Source of the DNA: Amphiura filiformis
Taxonomy: Eukaryota > Echinodermata > Ophiuroidea > Amphilepidida > Amphiuridae
DNA length: 64,000 nucleotides
Assembly: GCF_039555335.1 (NCBI RefSeq)
Contig: NC_092646.1
Coordinates: 34,935,380-34,999,379 of the forward strand
Reading direction: 5' to 3'
Shown piece by piece: positions 61,930-64,000 of this stretch. Position 1 is the first letter of the stretch, and every line of letters starts with the position of its first letter. Position numbers and translations under genes: made by a program. The notes below the pieces were generated by a model that did not search any database, was not told where the DNA came from, and worked only from the letters and a program-made list of their open reading frames with translations.

Positions 61930-64000
61930 AAATGCTTTATGCAAATTTTAACTTTCTAACAAATGGTACAGACAAAGGTATTGGTAATGATTTAAGTCAA
62001 CAGCTTAGGCAGGCAAATAGGAAGCCACGTGATCAAAGCCAAAACCAAAATCAAAACTTATTATTTAAAACGTTCGATTGTCATAGATGCGCTAAGATAG
62101 CCTGCTAGTGGTTCATCCCAAATAAGACAAATAAGGCATTTACGTGAACCTGTAATTTATATACTGACAGTATATAATTTAGCTGAATGTATTTGAACGG
62201 GATTTCAACTTCGTCAATACTGGTGTTTTCTTCGTTTTTGGCCATATTTTTCTGAAAATACCATTTGATAATTTGAATGAATATCCTTCACTTTTAAGCA
62301 ATTTATAAACAATTTGGATTTTTTTGTTACACTTGCGCTGGGATCACTGAATGGGACTTTAACTTTAATATTTGAACATTTGCTAAAAATATAGGCTTAC
62401 TATCATAATTGAAACATACAGCGAGTTAAAATATAATATGATAAGGAGATTAGCGCTGTCTCCCGACATAATCCCTGTAGAGAATGGCGAGTCCATTCAT
62501 GTTTATCACTTAAAGGTAGGTAGAGTATTTTGTCTTGAGTGTGACCAACAGCTCACTTAACCACACAAAAGATAGAAATGTTGCAGTAGTCGCTTACGGC
62601 TGTTTGATGTATATAGAATTGGCTTCATTATTAACTAAATGCAAACTATAGATGGCGCTATTTATCCAAAATCATATTTCTTTATTTGCAAGGGTTATGT
62701 GATTAATACCACCATTAAAACAGCTGGAATAGGTAGAACAAGCAACAAGGAAATTTTATAAACACATTTTATCAAACAATAAAAAGACATTATTTGTATT
62801 AAAGGCTTGAAAGGGTAATTTCCAGTAACTAAATAGCGCCACCAATTTTGGCATTAATACATACATTTTATATCTGAAAAAGCTTTGAAAAATACTATAA
62901 ATGTGAATAATTTTGTAAAAGAGAGGAAATTAAAGTTGAGAACGACTCAAAAGCATCTGTATATATTAGCATGATATCACTTTTAGCTGTTTAAGGCCAG
63001 AGTAATGGAAGACGCATTCGTCCACGACCGAATTTGAGATTTTTTGATATTTATCAACACTAAGATGTATTCTTTCACTCGAAACTGATCAAATACAACT
63101 TGCCAATATTTATTCGTATTTTTGCTTGATTGATTTCACTCTTTTCAACTCTAAAAAGTCACATGGCTCAAGACAGCTTAGTAAATTGGCGGGAAATAAT
63201 GAGTCAGAAATGCGAGAATGCGAAATATTGTGATTACGCGCGCGATTCGCGTCGCGTGACGCGGCGCAACTCTGCGCGTATATCCAACGCAGTCAAGGCG
63301 CATTCGGTATGTTGTTAACGCCAGCAAATGTGATGAAAACAAAACAAAAATTTGTAGTGAAAAAGCCACTTAGATTTTTTAATTATTTTGGATTTTGGCG
63401 CACTAAAACCAGACATTATAGATTCATTGGTGCAAAAGATGCATATTTAGACCATGCACCAGATACAGCTTTTACAAGCGTGAAAGTCTTACCGTTTTAA
63501 AATATACGGACGTTTTGTGCATTATTTTAACATTTTTTTACTAAAACGTCGATTTCTCAGAGTTCATTTTTGACAATATTGCACGATTTTTGTGACAAGA
63601 TAACTCGAAAAATATGCAAGCAAAAGGTAAATTTTTGCACTATCGCTTAGAGCACATCAAAGTCTGGGGAAGGTTTTCTCATTTTTTCAAAATATTTGTT
63701 TTGAACAAAAATATACACCAAAAAATAAAATTTTAGCTTAATAGAGTGACAAAATTGCTTTTTCCACATGTTTTTTTTGCAATATTTCGAAAAATAAGAC
63801 GAATTTCATAATAATAAAAAACCTTCCCTAAGTTCATGTCTCTTCTCCATGAAAAACTAACTAATTTTTTTTTACTCCGAACGGATTTTTTTTTTTTTTT
63901 TTTTACAAAAAAATTGGGGTAAAAAAGTGTATTTTTGTGATTTTCTCAAAAACTCGATATTTTTGAACAAATCTGACGTCACCATGGGATTCCTTGACTC
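61930..64000. other. No gene recognised
   Basis: AT-rich DNA with no exon of the array family, no clear TIR element and no protein motif. Exons 1-4 of gene 5 were looked for here without success. Confidence 0.4.

Noticed and set aside
1-64000. CRISPR array, bacterial operon or rRNA
   Set aside because: Regular repeats here are microsatellites or TIR elements; no spacer-repeat layout or rRNA signature was seen.

Overview
The window is AT-rich, intron-rich animal nuclear DNA with many mobile elements. Small exons with GT-AG borders, a LINE reverse transcriptase, tRNA-derived SINEs and many TIR/palindromic elements exclude a prokaryote. The element families look to me like those of an invertebrate deuterostome, perhaps an echinoderm, but that is memory-based and weak.

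The main content is a head-to-tail array of five paralogous genes, all on the minus strand and called here genes 1-5 from left to right: gene 1 (9225 to 2261, last exon outside the window), gene 2 (32449 to 12309), gene 3 (42655 to 33742), gene 4 (54051 to 43955) and gene 5 (61813 to 56029, first exons not found). None of the real exons shows as a long ORF; I assembled them from splice sites. The shared nine-exon structure keeps intron phases 1-2-1-1-0-0-1-1. Genes 2 and 4 give open frames of 344 and 340 residues. Each complete protein has a short cytosolic N-terminus, one hydrophobic signal anchor, a Gly/Ser/Asp linker and an ectodomain whose motifs follow, in order, a bacterial family-3 solute-binding protein (SBP_bac_3, the polar amino-acid binding fold of HisJ/LAO type): the C-x6-C near the lobe 1 helix, GFSIT-x-x-R, the NPDNLSGIKIG 'DL-G--IG' motif, the L-x-x-GEVDA motif and a C-terminal MRK...WWDPAFEKL...Y-x-x-I helix. 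No channel pore lies between the lobes, so these are not ionotropic glutamate receptors. I know of no named animal family of this build; it is the best candidate here for an undescribed system, probably cell-surface binding or capture of a small polar ligand.

The copies have diverged in informative ways. Gene 3 lacks exon 6, with a 94-bp near-perfect hairpin where it should be. Gene 2 carries a 232-bp tandem duplication of exon 5 whose second copy has no acceptor, and has lost two ectodomain cysteines together. Gene 5 is a divergent member with identical exon lengths. A 17-bp motif lies 223-234 bp upstream of the start codon in all four genes whose first exon is visible.

Introns and intergenic spacers are filled with mobile DNA: a 4.9-kb foldback element at TTAA (21.5-26.4 kb), a mariner-like element split by a LINE (18.0-20.4 kb), a transposon within a transposon in the gene 2 3' flank (10.75-12.1 kb), several palindromic MITEs whose insertion can be proved from empty sites in the paralogues, SINEs, and simple repeats including a 590-bp polypyrimidine tract filling intron 6 of gene 1. 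No rRNA, CRISPR or intact tRNA gene was seen.
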